From Synergistaceae bacterium (GTDB lineage Bacteria; Synergistota; Synergistia; Synergistales; Aminobacteriaceae), in NCBI GenBank assembly GCA_018436595.1, contig JAHDLC010000015.1, positions 32,055 to 96,054 on the forward strand: a DNA stretch of 64,000 nt, written 5' to 3'. This document shows, in pieces, positions 35,847 through 43,201 of the stretch. The notes under the pieces were generated by a model. That model saw nothing but the letters and a program-made list of their open reading frames with translations, had not been told where the DNA came from and searched no databases. How positions within the stretch are numbered: the first letter of the stretch is position 1; the number at the start of each line of letters is the position of its first letter. Made by a program: the position numbers and the translations under genes.

Positions 35847-36928
35847 TCGGGCACCCCCTCCAGCAGAAAATCATCGCCCACCGCCTTCACCGACGTCCCC
35901 GTGATCCTGATGGTCTGGTCCATGGACGAAAAGGCCAGGGGACCGGAAAAAGGGCGGTTCCTCCCCATGATCCTTGGTGAAAGGAAAAGCGCCACCCCGT
36001 CCACGAGCCCCTCCCGGAAGAAAGAGGCAATGACCGACGGTCCCCCTTCCACGAGAAGGGAATTCACTCCCCGCGCCCCAAGGGCGGACAGGACATGGAG
36101 AACGGAGAGCCCCGACGGCCCTGAAGGAACCGAAACCACATCCATTCCGGCAGCCTCGGCGGCAGTCTTCCGCTCTCGGGGAGCATCCTCCGACACGAAC
36201 ACCGTCGTTCCCGGAGCGGAGAGTTTCGCTCCGGGAGAAATGGAGAGCCGGGAATCCAATACTATTCTCATCGGCGACTCTCCGCAAGTATGCCGCACTG
36301 TCAGTTCCGGATCGTCGGCAGCTACGGTGCCGGCCCCCACGAGGACAGCATCGTGCTCCGACCGCAGCCGATGGGCTGCCGTCCTGGCATCCGGGCCGGT
36401 AATCCACCTGCTTTCACCGCTTTCGAGGGCCATGCCCCCGTCCAGACTCACCGCCCCCTTGACCGTCACCCAGGGCCTGCCGAGGGTCACTCTCCGGATA
36501 AAGCCCCGGTTAATCCACCGGCACTCCTCCCCGAGAACCCCCGCTTCAACCGCTACGCCCGCCGCGCGGAGAATATCCAGTCCCCTGCCCCTGACCCTTT
36601 CGTCAGGATCGGTCATCCCGACGACTACCCGGGATACGCCCCGTTCAACGATCAGGGGAGCACAGGGAGGTGTTCTGCCGAAATGGGAGCAGGGCTCCAG
36701 GTTCACGTAAAGATCCGTCCCTGCGGCATCGGCAATTCTGCCCAGGGCCGCCCGCTCGGCGTGGTCCTCGCCGCAGCAGGAATGGAAACCCTCCGCCAGA
36801 ACCCGGCCGTCCCGGACCACCACGCAGCCCACCATGGGGTTGGGGGATGTCCGTCCCGTTCCCCTGAAGGCAAGGCTTATGGCTCTTCTCATGAAATACT
36901 CGTCAATTTTTTTCCTGCTCAATCCCAC
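35828..36928 (-). CDS. ribD: Bifunctional deaminase/reductase RibD
   Basis: The 366-residue protein has an N-terminal zinc deaminase (about 10-145: HAERAALGRIADAAG, VNLEPCSHFGRTPPC) and a C-terminal reductase (TVKGAVSLDGGMA, SRWITGPDAR, LRSEHDAVLVGAGTV, LLVEGGPSV). It catalyses steps two and three of riboflavin synthesis. GTG 36928 with AAGGAG 7 nt upstream lies inside the 3' end of uvrC (26-nt overlap). No FMN riboswitch can fit here because the gene starts within uvrC. Confidence 0.95.
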   Translation of the reverse strand: MGLSRKKIDEYFMRRAISLAFRGTGRTSPNPMVGCVVVRDGRVLAEGFHSCCGEDHAERAALGRIADAAGTDLYVNLEPCSHFGRTPPCAPLIVERGVSRVVVGMTDPDERVRGRGLDILRAAGVAVEAGVLGEECRWINRGFIRRVTLGRPWVTVKGAVSLDGGMALESGESRWITGPDARTAAHRLRSEHDAVLVGAGTVAADDPELTVRHTCGESPMRIVLDSRLSISPGAKLSAPGTTVFVSEDAPRERKTAAEAAGMDVVSVPSGPSGLSVLHVLSALGARGVNSLLVEGGPSVIASFFREGLVDGVALFLSPRIMGRNRPFSGPLAFSSMDQTIRITGTSVKAVGDDFLLEGVPECSPAL

Positions 36929-38390
36929 CGGCGTTCTCCTTCAATACGGACAAAATCCGTTCCGCCATGGCCGGCCCGATCCCCGGCACCGTTGCGAGCT
37001 CCTCCGCCGACATGGCCGCCATGTTCCGGACGCTCCCAAACCTTCCCAGAAGCTGGGCCGCCCTGTGCCTTCCGATCCCCGGAACCTCCTCGAGGACGGA
37101 CCGCCGAAGCCGGGCGGAACGGGACGCCCTGTGGCTTTCTATGGCAAACCGGTGCGACTCGTCCCGGACCCTCTGGAGCAGCCTTAGGGCGGAATCTCCG
37201 AAATCGAGCCGCAGGGGTTCCTCACCCGGAGTATGGTATATCAGTTCCTCCTGTTTTGCCAGCGATACTGCGGGAAGATCCTTCAGACCCAGTTCGTCCA
37301 GAGCTTTCCGGGCAAATTCCAGCTGCACCGGACCGCCGTCGATGAGCACGAGCTGGGGCAGGGGTTCGCTGCCCTTCAGAGACTGGCCGTAGCGGCGGGT
37401 TACCGTCTCCTCCAGGGAGCGGAAATCGTCCACCCCCTCCACGGTCTTTATCCTGAACCTTCTGTAAAGGGAGGTATTCGGCGAGCCCTGCTCGAACACC
37501 ACCACCACGCCGTAGGTCTCCCTTCCCGACATGTGGGAGATATCAAAGCCGTCGATCCTCCAGGGGATCACAGGAAGGCGGAGCTCCTGCTGGAGCCTGT
37601 TCAGGCACTGCCACATATCCCCGTCGAAGTCCTCCCTCAGTGGAGAGGTGATCCGCTGCCGGGTGATTCTCCAGATGGCCCGGATCGTGTCCCGCAGCCT
37701 GGCGGCCTCCTCGAATGCCAGGGATTTCGCCGCCCTGTCCATCCGCTTCCTCAGCCGCTCCACAACCTCGGAGGACTGGCCCTGCAGAAGCAGGATCACG
37801 TCGTCCACCCGTTCCCTGTATTCCCCCGGACTCACCAGCCCGGCGCAGGGACCCAGGCACCTCCCCAGAGAATAGTGAAGGCATGGCCTGCCGTTTTTCT
37901 CCGGCGTGGAGGCGTCGATGTCCCTGGCGCATATCCTGAGGGGGAAATATCGCTCGATGAGCCGGAGCAGGGAACGGACGTCCCCCGCGCTCACGTAGGG
38001 GCCGAAATAGAGGGCATCGTCCTTTCCCCTCTGCCGGGTCACCACGATCCTCGGGAAAAGTTCGCGGGTGATCTTGATGTAGGGGTACCGGTCCGACATC
38101 TTGAGGTCCACATTGAAGAAGGGACTATACTTCCGTATCAGCTTGGCCTCGAGAATCAGGGCCTCCACTTCCGACTCGGTCCGGATGACCGATATGTCCT
38201 CTATGGACTGGACCAGCTTCCGGAGGCGGGGGGAGGCGAAGGAGTCGTGGCGGAAATAGGAGGAGACTCTTTTCTTGAGGGATTTCGCCTTTCCCACGTA
38301 GATGACCTCCCCGGCGGCGTCCCTCATCAGGTATACTCCGGGACGGTCGGGAAGTTTTTTCAGAAGTTTGGTTATCCGTTCGGTCGCCAC
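36903..38390 (-). CDS. uvrC: Excinuclease ABC subunit C, short form
   Basis: UvrC makes both incisions in nucleotide-excision repair. The 495-residue protein has the GIY-YIG nuclease (PGVYLMRDAAGEVIYVGKAK), the cysteine patch GRCLGPCAG, the UvrB-interaction motif (LAFEEAARLRDTIRAI), the RNase H-like nuclease with its aspartates (RIDGFDISHMSG, LVLIDGGPVQLE) and a C-terminal double HhH (LEEVPGIGRHRAAQLLGRFG, LATVPGIGPAMAERIL). The stretch of roughly 100 residues that normally separates the UVR motif from FDISH is only about 35 residues here. GTG 38390 with GGAGG 5 nt upstream is the start; the open frame further upstream crosses the cysS promoter region. Confidence 0.93.
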   Translation of the reverse strand: MATERITKLLKKLPDRPGVYLMRDAAGEVIYVGKAKSLKKRVSSYFRHDSFASPRLRKLVQSIEDISVIRTESEVEALILEAKLIRKYSPFFNVDLKMSDRYPYIKITRELFPRIVVTRQRGKDDALYFGPYVSAGDVRSLLRLIERYFPLRICARDIDASTPEKNGRPCLHYSLGRCLGPCAGLVSPGEYRERVDDVILLLQGQSSEVVERLRKRMDRAAKSLAFEEAARLRDTIRAIWRITRQRITSPLREDFDGDMWQCLNRLQQELRLPVIPWRIDGFDISHMSGRETYGVVVVFEQGSPNTSLYRRFRIKTVEGVDDFRSLEETVTRRYGQSLKGSEPLPQLVLIDGGPVQLEFARKALDELGLKDLPAVSLAKQEELIYHTPGEEPLRLDFGDSALRLLQRVRDESHRFAIESHRASRSARLRRSVLEEVPGIGRHRAAQLLGRFGSVRNMAAMSAEELATVPGIGPAMAERILSVLKENAGGIEQEKN

Positions 38391-38418
38391 GATTTCCTCC
38401 ACTTGGACGGTGTCATGA

Positions 38419-38446
38419 TTCCATACGCAGTATTTTACGTTATAAT
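38419..38446 (+). promoter_or_regulatory. Candidate cysS promoter
   Basis: A perfect -10 hexamer TATAAT (38441-38446) lies 34 nt before the cysS ATG. The best -35 match at 16-nt spacing is poor (TTCCAT, 38419-38424). The 89-nt gap between uvrC and cysS must hold divergent promoters; I cannot place the uvrC promoter with confidence. Confidence 0.4.
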
Positions 38447-38479
38447 TCAAAATTAGAAAGCATTTGGAGGTGCTAAAAA

Positions 38480-39895
38480 ATGAGCCTGGTACTGTACAAC
38501 GACCTGACACGCACAAAAGAGCCCTTCATCCCCGTGAGGAAAGGGCACGTCGGATTCTACAGCTGCGGTCCCACCGTCTACGACTACTTCCACATAGGGA
38601 ACGCCCGTCCTTTCATCGTCTTTGACGTGCTCCGGAGATATCTTGAATACAGCGGCTATACCGTCACCTTCGTCCAGAACTTCACCGACATCGAGGACAA
38701 GATGATCGCCAGGGCCAACCGGGAGGGCATTACCGTCCGGCAGCTGGCCGACAGGTTTATCGGCGAGTATTACAAAGACGCCGACGCCCTCGGAGTCCGC
38801 AGGGCGAACCACAATCCCCTCGCCACGGAGCACATGGACGAAATCATCGGGCTGGTGAGCACCCTCATCGAAAAAGGACACGCCTACGAAGCGGACGGCG
38901 ACGTTTTCTTCGACGTAAGCAGCTTCCCGAAGTACGGCGCCCTTTCGAAGCAGAGCCTCGAGGAGCTCCAGTCCGGGGCGCGCATCGAGATCAACGAGCG
39001 GAAGAAGCACCCCCTGGACTTCGCCCTCTGGAAAGCGAAGAAGGAGGGTGAACCCTCCTGGCCCAGCCCCTGGGGCGAGGGACGCCCTGGCTGGCACATC
39101 GAGTGCAGCGCCATGTCCATGAAGTACCTGGGGGAGACACTGGACATCCATTCGGGCGGGACGGACCTCACCTTCCCCCACCACGAGAACGAGATCGCCC
39201 AGGCCGAAGCCGCCACGGGGAAGCCCTTCGTCAAGTACTGGATCCACAACGGATACCTGCTCATTGACAAGGAGAAGATGTCCAAATCCCTCGGCAACTT
39301 TCTCACCGCCAGGGCGGCCCTGGAGAAATTCCCGGCCCGGGCCATCCGGTTCTTCATGCTGAGCGCCCACTACCGCTCTCCCATCAACTTCTCCGAAGAA
39401 AGCCTCCTCCAGGCGAAAAGCGCCATGGAACGCCTGGACAACTGCTGGTCCGACCTTGGTCACGCCATCACCAACAGGAAGAAGGGGGAACGGACGGAAG
39501 GGAACGAAACGGCCGCCCTCTTTCCCGCTCTCGAGGAGAAATTCCGGGCCGTCATGGATGACGACTTCAACACCGCAGCGGCCACCGGCGTCCTTTTCGA
39601 CGGCGTCAAGACCGTCAACACCTACCTCAAGGAGAGCGATCTCCCGGACCCTGCCGTGCTTGAGGCTGCGGAAACCTTCTTCAGGAAGCTCGATTCCGTC
39701 ATGGGCATCCTTCCCCCCGAAGCGTCGGGAGAAGAAGGAGAATCCGCCGGAATTGAAAAGCTCATCGCGGAGAGGAACGAAGCAAGAAAGAGAAAGGATT
39801 TCAGTCGGTCCGACGAGATACGGGACGAACTCGCCGCCAGGGGAATTGTCCTTGAGGACACCCCCGAGGGAACCAAGTGGAAGAAAAAGGGATAG
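38480..39895 (+). CDS. cysS: Cysteinyl-tRNA synthetase
   Basis: This class I synthetase has 471 residues. CGPTVYDYFHIGNARPF holds the zinc cysteine and HIGH motif; WHIECSAMSMKYLG and DLTFPHHENEIAQAEA are the zinc and substrate elements; KEKMSKSLGNF is the KMSKS loop. The C-terminal part (GEEGESAGIEKLIAERNEAR...SDEIRDELAARGIVLEDT) is the usual tRNA-binding tail. GGAGG lies 9 nt before the ATG. It is the only plus-strand gene in the middle third of the window and is convergent with queT. Confidence 0.98.
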   Translation: MSLVLYNDLTRTKEPFIPVRKGHVGFYSCGPTVYDYFHIGNARPFIVFDVLRRYLEYSGYTVTFVQNFTDIEDKMIARANREGITVRQLADRFIGEYYKDADALGVRRANHNPLATEHMDEIIGLVSTLIEKGHAYEADGDVFFDVSSFPKYGALSKQSLEELQSGARIEINERKKHPLDFALWKAKKEGEPSWPSPWGEGRPGWHIECSAMSMKYLGETLDIHSGGTDLTFPHHENEIAQAEAATGKPFVKYWIHNGYLLIDKEKMSKSLGNFLTARAALEKFPARAIRFFMLSAHYRSPINFSEESLLQAKSAMERLDNCWSDLGHAITNRKKGERTEGNETAALFPALEEKFRAVMDDDFNTAAATGVLFDGVKTVNTYLKESDLPDPAVLEAAETFFRKLDSVMGILPPEASGEEGESAGIEKLIAERNEARKRKDFSRSDEIRDELAARGIVLEDTPEGTKWKKKG

Positions 39896-39898
39896 TCT

Positions 39899-40405
39899 TT
39901 ACAGGGCGGGACCGGTCCCGCCCTTTTTCATTCTCCGTTCGAGGAGAAGTACCAGCGGAATGCCAAGGAAGCAGCAGGCAATGACCTGCCCCAGCCCCAC
40001 ATAGAAGGCGCAGAGGAAAAAAGGAATATCCAGGAGAAAGGAGAGGTACCCTCCCACCACCGCCATGTTCACCAGCACGGGAGGAACGGAGGCAAGCCAG
40101 ACATTGGGCATCCTCGCCGTGAGAACCGCAGCGATCAGGGTCGCTCCGCTCCCGAGCACCACATCCAGGATGCCGAAGCCTCCCGCGAAATTGGCGATCA
40201 GGCAGCCGATGAAAAGCCCGGGAACCGCCTGGGGAAACAGGAAGGGAAGCACGGTGAGGGCCTCCGAGATCCGGACCTGGATATGACCATAGGAAATGGG
40301 GGCGAAGAGGATGGTGACCACGGCATAGGCGGCCGCCACCAGCCCAGAAACGGCCAAAGATTTGGGGGCCAGCAGGCTCTTCATATTCAGACGTGATTTC
40401 TGCAT
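39899..40405 (-). CDS. queT: QueT-family transporter (queuosine precursor ECF S component)
   Basis: The 168-residue membrane protein has about five hydrophobic segments and the QueT signature YGHIQVRISEALTVLPFLFP followed by AVPGLFIGCLIAN and GILDVVLGSGATLIAAVLTA. QueT proteins are substrate-binding S components that import preQ0/preQ1-type precursors with a shared ECF module. No ECF A or T genes are in the window, and no preQ1 riboswitch precedes it: the start is 8 nt after the pcm stop, with GGAGG inside pcm. Its last codons double as the cysS terminator. Confidence 0.88.
   Translation of the reverse strand: MQKSRLNMKSLLAPKSLAVSGLVAAAYAVVTILFAPISYGHIQVRISEALTVLPFLFPQAVPGLFIGCLIANFAGGFGILDVVLGSGATLIAAVLTARMPNVWLASVPPVLVNMAVVGGYLSFLLDIPFFLCAFYVGLGQVIACCFLGIPLVLLLERRMKKGGTGPAL
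39904..39928 (+). terminator. Terminator of cysS inside the 3' end of queT
   Basis: A perfect 20-bp palindrome GGGCGGGACCGGTCCCGCCC (39904-39923) is followed by five T. It begins 8 nt after the cysS stop and lies entirely inside the final codons of the convergent queT gene. Confidence 0.88.
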
Positions 40406-40412
40406 TCTGTGT

Positions 40413-41069
40413 TCATCCTCCGGAACCGTTCCCCTTCCGCCCTTTCAGCAGCGGAACGAAACGGCAGTAATCGTGCCATGTATCCTCGTATTCTCCACCG
40501 GCGGCCTTTTTCCGCAGAAGAAGCCGCTGGCCCCCCGACATCACCGAAAGGGGAACAATCAGCCGCCCTCCGGGAGCCAGAACGCCGGACCACCAATCCT
40601 CCATCTCCGGGGCCGCAGCGGTAACGATCACTCCGTCGAAGGAGCCTGCAGGCCGGCTTTCCGGACTGCCGTCGGACCAGACCAACCAGACGTCGAGCCC
40701 GAGCCCGTCAAGGCGTTCCCGGGCCCTGTCCGCAAGGGGGGCGATCCGCTCCAGGCTCGTCACCTTCGCGCCCATGGCACAGAGGACCGCCGCCTGGTAC
40801 CCCGATCCGGTGCCGATCTCAAGGACCGTTTCTCCCCGGGCGGGATTCAGAAGTTCCGTCATCCGGGCCACCATGTAGGGCTGGGAAATGGTCTGATCCT
40901 CGCCGATTGGAAGGGGGCTGTCGATCCAGGCGCTCTCCCGGAGCGCCTCATCCACAAAAAGGTGCCTCGGCACTGTCCGCATGGCCTCGAGAACCGCTTC
41001 GGAGCGCACGCCCCTCGCCATGATCTGCTCCCGGACCATCCGTTCCGCCAGACTCCGCCACTGGGTCAT
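40413..41069 (-). CDS. pcm: Protein-L-isoaspartate O-methyltransferase
   Basis: Pcm repairs damaged aspartyl residues using SAM. The 218-residue protein has VPRHLFVDEALRESAW, IGEDQTISQPYMVARM, VLEIGTGSGYQAAVL (SAM site) and FDGVIVTAAAPE, all family motifs. ATG 41069 has GGAGG 8 nt upstream; the ATG five codons earlier does not. A terminator of the upstream gene lies at 41146-41170, and TACAAT at about 41111-41116 could serve as a -10 for this gene. Confidence 0.94.
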   Translation of the reverse strand: MTQWRSLAERMVREQIMARGVRSEAVLEAMRTVPRHLFVDEALRESAWIDSPLPIGEDQTISQPYMVARMTELLNPARGETVLEIGTGSGYQAAVLCAMGAKVTSLERIAPLADRARERLDGLGLDVWLVWSDGSPESRPAGSFDGVIVTAAAPEMEDWWSGVLAPGGRLIVPLSVMSGGQRLLLRKKAAGGEYEDTWHDYCRFVPLLKGRKGNGSGG

Positions 41070-41145
41070 GGAAAATCCCTCCACTCCAGCAGATGTTTAC
41101 CGGAGTATTGTACCATGACGAACACGCCGGACCCGGTGGGGGCGC

Positions 41146-41170
41146 AAAAAAACCGCCCCCGCAGGGGCGG
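41146..41170 (-). terminator. Terminator after the unknown gene at 41207-41767
   Basis: On the minus strand CCGCCCC (41170-41164), loop TGC, GGGGCGG, then seven T (41152-41146). A classic intrinsic terminator 37 nt after the stop codon. Confidence 0.92.
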
Positions 41171-41206
41171 ACGGAAAGACGGAAAAAACATAGGCACCGG
41201 GCGGTA

Positions 41207-41767
41207 TCACTGGCCATAGATTCCCAGGAGGTCCCTTTCTTTTCGTGAAAGCCGCTCTTCCTCGCCGCGCACGGCATCGGCATACCGCTCAAGGGTCACG
41301 AGGGCCTCGCCGCAGCGCTCCTTCGTCGCTTTCTCCGCAGACTCCATCATGGCCGGATCGGCGGCGACCCTCAGCGCAAGATCCACCAAGTCCCCGTCCC
41401 CTTCCGCAATATCCGTAAACCGGGCCAGTGAGCGCATGGCTTTGCGGAAGACGGCAGCCTTCTCCTTTTCTCCTGCCAGTACAGCCTGAAACAGAAGAAT
41501 GAAAAGAGCCGCCTCAATGTCCTTCCGGGGATGAGGAAGAAATGTGCTGCTTTCCACCGGCGCCCCATGAACACGGAAGGTCTCCCTGAACTCGCAGAAT
41601 ACCCTGAATGCCCATTTCAGCGTAATGGACCGCTGCTCATTCTTCATGAACAGGATGGCCCTGCAGCCGATCCTCTTCATCAGCCCCAGGGGATCCCTGG
41701 CGGCTTCGCGCCTCAGGTCCTCCGGGCTCTCGCTCCTCTTCACCGACGAAGCTGCACGGGCAGTCAT
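41207..41767 (-). CDS. Hypothetical protein with long leader RNA
   Basis: A 186-residue, probably soluble and helical protein is encoded alone between a promoter (41953-41981) and a terminator (41146-41170). AGGAGG lies 9 nt before ATG 41767. It contains ITLKWAFRVFCEFRETFRV, FLPHPRKDIEAALFILLFQA and a charged C-terminus (EEERLSRKERDLLGIYGQ). I recognise no family, no signal peptide and no cysteine motif (two cysteines only in the N-terminal half and one near 151). The roughly 180-nt structured leader suggests regulated expression. Confidence 0.75.
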   Translation of the reverse strand: MTARAASSVKRSESPEDLRREAARDPLGLMKRIGCRAILFMKNEQRSITLKWAFRVFCEFRETFRVHGAPVESSTFLPHPRKDIEAALFILLFQAVLAGEKEKAAVFRKAMRSLARFTDIAEGDGDLVDLALRVAADPAMMESAEKATKERCGEALVTLERYADAVRGEEERLSRKERDLLGIYGQ

Positions 41768-41810
41768 CCTTCCATTCCTCCTGTCTGTACACCCTGGAGA
41801 TCTCCGGACG

Positions 41811-41906
41811 ACACCGGAAGTGTAAAGCCGAGAAACACCGTCATTCCGACGGCACCAAGCCGATAAGCCTGAAGGTCTTGAGGGAAAGCCCCCCGTTCAG
41901 CTTACC
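41811..41906 (-). promoter_or_regulatory. Structured leader RNA of the 41207-41767 gene (possible cis-regulatory RNA)
   Basis: Within the predicted leader (about 41946 to 41768) the minus strand can form: a long helix GGTAAGC-TGAA with TTCAGGCTTATC (41906-41896 with 41873-41862, one bulge) enclosing a GGG/CCC inner stem; a CGGC/GCCG hairpin (41862-41850) that excludes a CCGTC/GACGG hairpin (41852-41838); and ACAC/GTGT (41823-41811). The mutually exclusive stems resemble a switching leader. I do not recognise a known riboswitch class. Confidence 0.4.
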
Positions 41907-41952
41907 TTTCGATCTTCGCGAATACTGTATTTTCAATACTCTACGTAAATTC

Positions 41953-41981
41953 AGTGTAGCAGTCTGAAAAGCAAAAAGCAA
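41953..41981 (-). promoter_or_regulatory. Promoter of the 41207-41767 gene
   Basis: On the minus strand TTGCTT (41981-41976), 17 nt, TACACT (41958-41953) with TG one base before the -10. Start near 41946, about 180 nt upstream of the ATG. A direct repeat AGTATT lies at about 41917-41940 in the early leader. Confidence 0.65.
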
Positions 41982-42023
41982 GTTTATTGCCCCTCCCGGT
42001 GGAACACCGCCGCCCGAAACAGC

Positions 42024-42051
42024 TTGACAATCTTCAGGCAGTTCTTACACT
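42024..42051 (+). promoter_or_regulatory. Promoter of the BMP-family transporter operon
   Basis: TTGACA (42024-42029), 16 nt, TACACT (42046-42051). The start near 42058 leaves about 44 nt before the GTG at 42102, too short for a purine riboswitch. The rest of the 41768-42101 gap holds only the divergent promoter and leader described above. Confidence 0.75.
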
Positions 42052-42101
42052 GGATGCACATTCACGGGCTTTAAAATTAGATAAACAGGGAGGGGTTTCT
42101 T

Positions 42102-43127
42102 GTGAAGAAAAAAATGACATATCTGTTCTGCGCCGTCCTGATGCTCGGGATTGCCCTTGCGGGTTTTAGGCCAAACGCCGCTGAAGCCGCCGGCGGTGCA
42201 GTGAAGATTGCCCTCATCATCGAAAGCACCGTCGATGACAAGGGATGGTGCCAGGCCATGCACGACGGCATTCTCCAGGCGCAGAAAGAGCTTCCCGGAC
42301 GGATAGAGTACAGCTACAGCGAAAAAATGAAGCCCGTGGACGCCGGATCCGCCGTACTCCAGTACGTATCCCAGGGATACCACATCATCATCGGCCACGG
42401 CGCCCAGTACAAGAACCTGATGCTCGAAATGGCCGAGGAGTACCCGGACGTCACCTTCGCCTTCGGCACCAGCGCCGAGATCGGACCCGAAAACGTCTTC
42501 ACCTACATGCCCCAGAGCGAGGAGACAGGCTACCTCTCCGGCCTCATCGCAGGCATGACCACCAAAAAGAACACTGTTGGCCTTGTCGGTCCCGTGGACG
42601 GCGGAGATGCCGCCCGCTACAACCGGGGCTTCGTGCTGGGCGTGCAGGCGGTCAATCCGAAGGCGAAGATCATGGTCGCCCACACCGGTTCCTTCGCTGA
42701 TTTCGTCAAGGCCGGAGAAGTGGCCGAAACGCAGATCAAGGCCGGGGCAGACGTGCTCACCGGCTCTTCCCAGCAGGCTCTCGGCGCACTGCGGGCCGTG
42801 GCGGACCACAGAGACGCCCCGATCTGGTGGGTCGGCCAGGATATCGCCCAGATCCGCATCACCGAGGGATACAAGTGCATCGCCGCCTCCTCCTACAACT
42901 ACGGGGCGGTCATCGTCAGCCTCGTGGCAAAGCTGGACGCCGGAGTCAGGGGCGGCGAGTGCATCCCCCTGAACTTCTCCAACGGAGGTTTCGTCTTCGC
43001 TTTCAACGAAACGCTCAAAAACATGTACACCGGCGCCGTTGAACAGAAGGTCAACGAAACCCTCGAAAAATTCCTGGCGACCCCCGACACCCTTGACTGG
43101 AGCGCCGTGGACTACTCGAAGCTCTGA
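42102..43127 (+). CDS. BMP-family ABC transporter substrate-binding protein
   Basis: The 341-residue exported protein has a signal peptide (MTYLFCAVLMLGIALAGF, cleavage near NAAEA-AGG; no lipobox cysteine after it). The periplasmic-binding fold shows VKIALIIESTVDDKGWCQAM, GYHIIIGHGAQYKN, YPDVTFAFGTS and VFTYMPQSEETGYLSGLIAG, the BMP/Med pattern of nucleoside-binding proteins. GTG 42102 has GGGAGGGG 6 nt upstream. The following ATPase, two permeases and a deaminase point to purine nucleoside or base uptake. A terminator after this gene probably allows it to be expressed above the rest. Confidence 0.93.
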   Translation: MKKKMTYLFCAVLMLGIALAGFRPNAAEAAGGAVKIALIIESTVDDKGWCQAMHDGILQAQKELPGRIEYSYSEKMKPVDAGSAVLQYVSQGYHIIIGHGAQYKNLMLEMAEEYPDVTFAFGTSAEIGPENVFTYMPQSEETGYLSGLIAGMTTKKNTVGLVGPVDGGDAARYNRGFVLGVQAVNPKAKIMVAHTGSFADFVKAGEVAETQIKAGADVLTGSSQQALGALRAVADHRDAPIWWVGQDIAQIRITEGYKCIAASSYNYGAVIVSLVAKLDAGVRGGECIPLNFSNGGFVFAFNETLKNMYTGAVEQKVNETLEKFLATPDTLDWSAVDYSKL

Positions 43128-43136
43128 TATGCAGAA

Positions 43137-43174
43137 AAGTCCTGCGGGGAACGTTTCCTCCGCAGGACTTTTTT
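43137..43174 (+). terminator. Terminator/readthrough hairpin between the binding protein and ABC ATPase
   Basis: AAGTCCTGCGG (43137-43147) pairs with CCGCAGGACTT (43160-43170), followed by TTTT. It sits 10 nt after the stop of the binding-protein gene and would give more of that protein than of the downstream ATPase and permeases. Confidence 0.88.
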
Positions 43175-43201
43175 CTATCCTCCAACACCGGGAGGTCTCC
43201 C

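Noticed and set aside
40406..40420. preQ1 riboswitch before queT
   Set aside because: Only 8 nt separate pcm and queT, so there is no room.
41768..41946. c-di-GMP-I riboswitch in the leader of the unknown gene
   Set aside because: The helix-loop order looked faintly similar, but the conserved GGGACGCAAAGCC-type and GGUAGC-type core sequences are not present.
42052..42101. Purine riboswitch before the BMP operon
   Set aside because: The predicted leader is about 44 nt, shorter than any purine aptamer.
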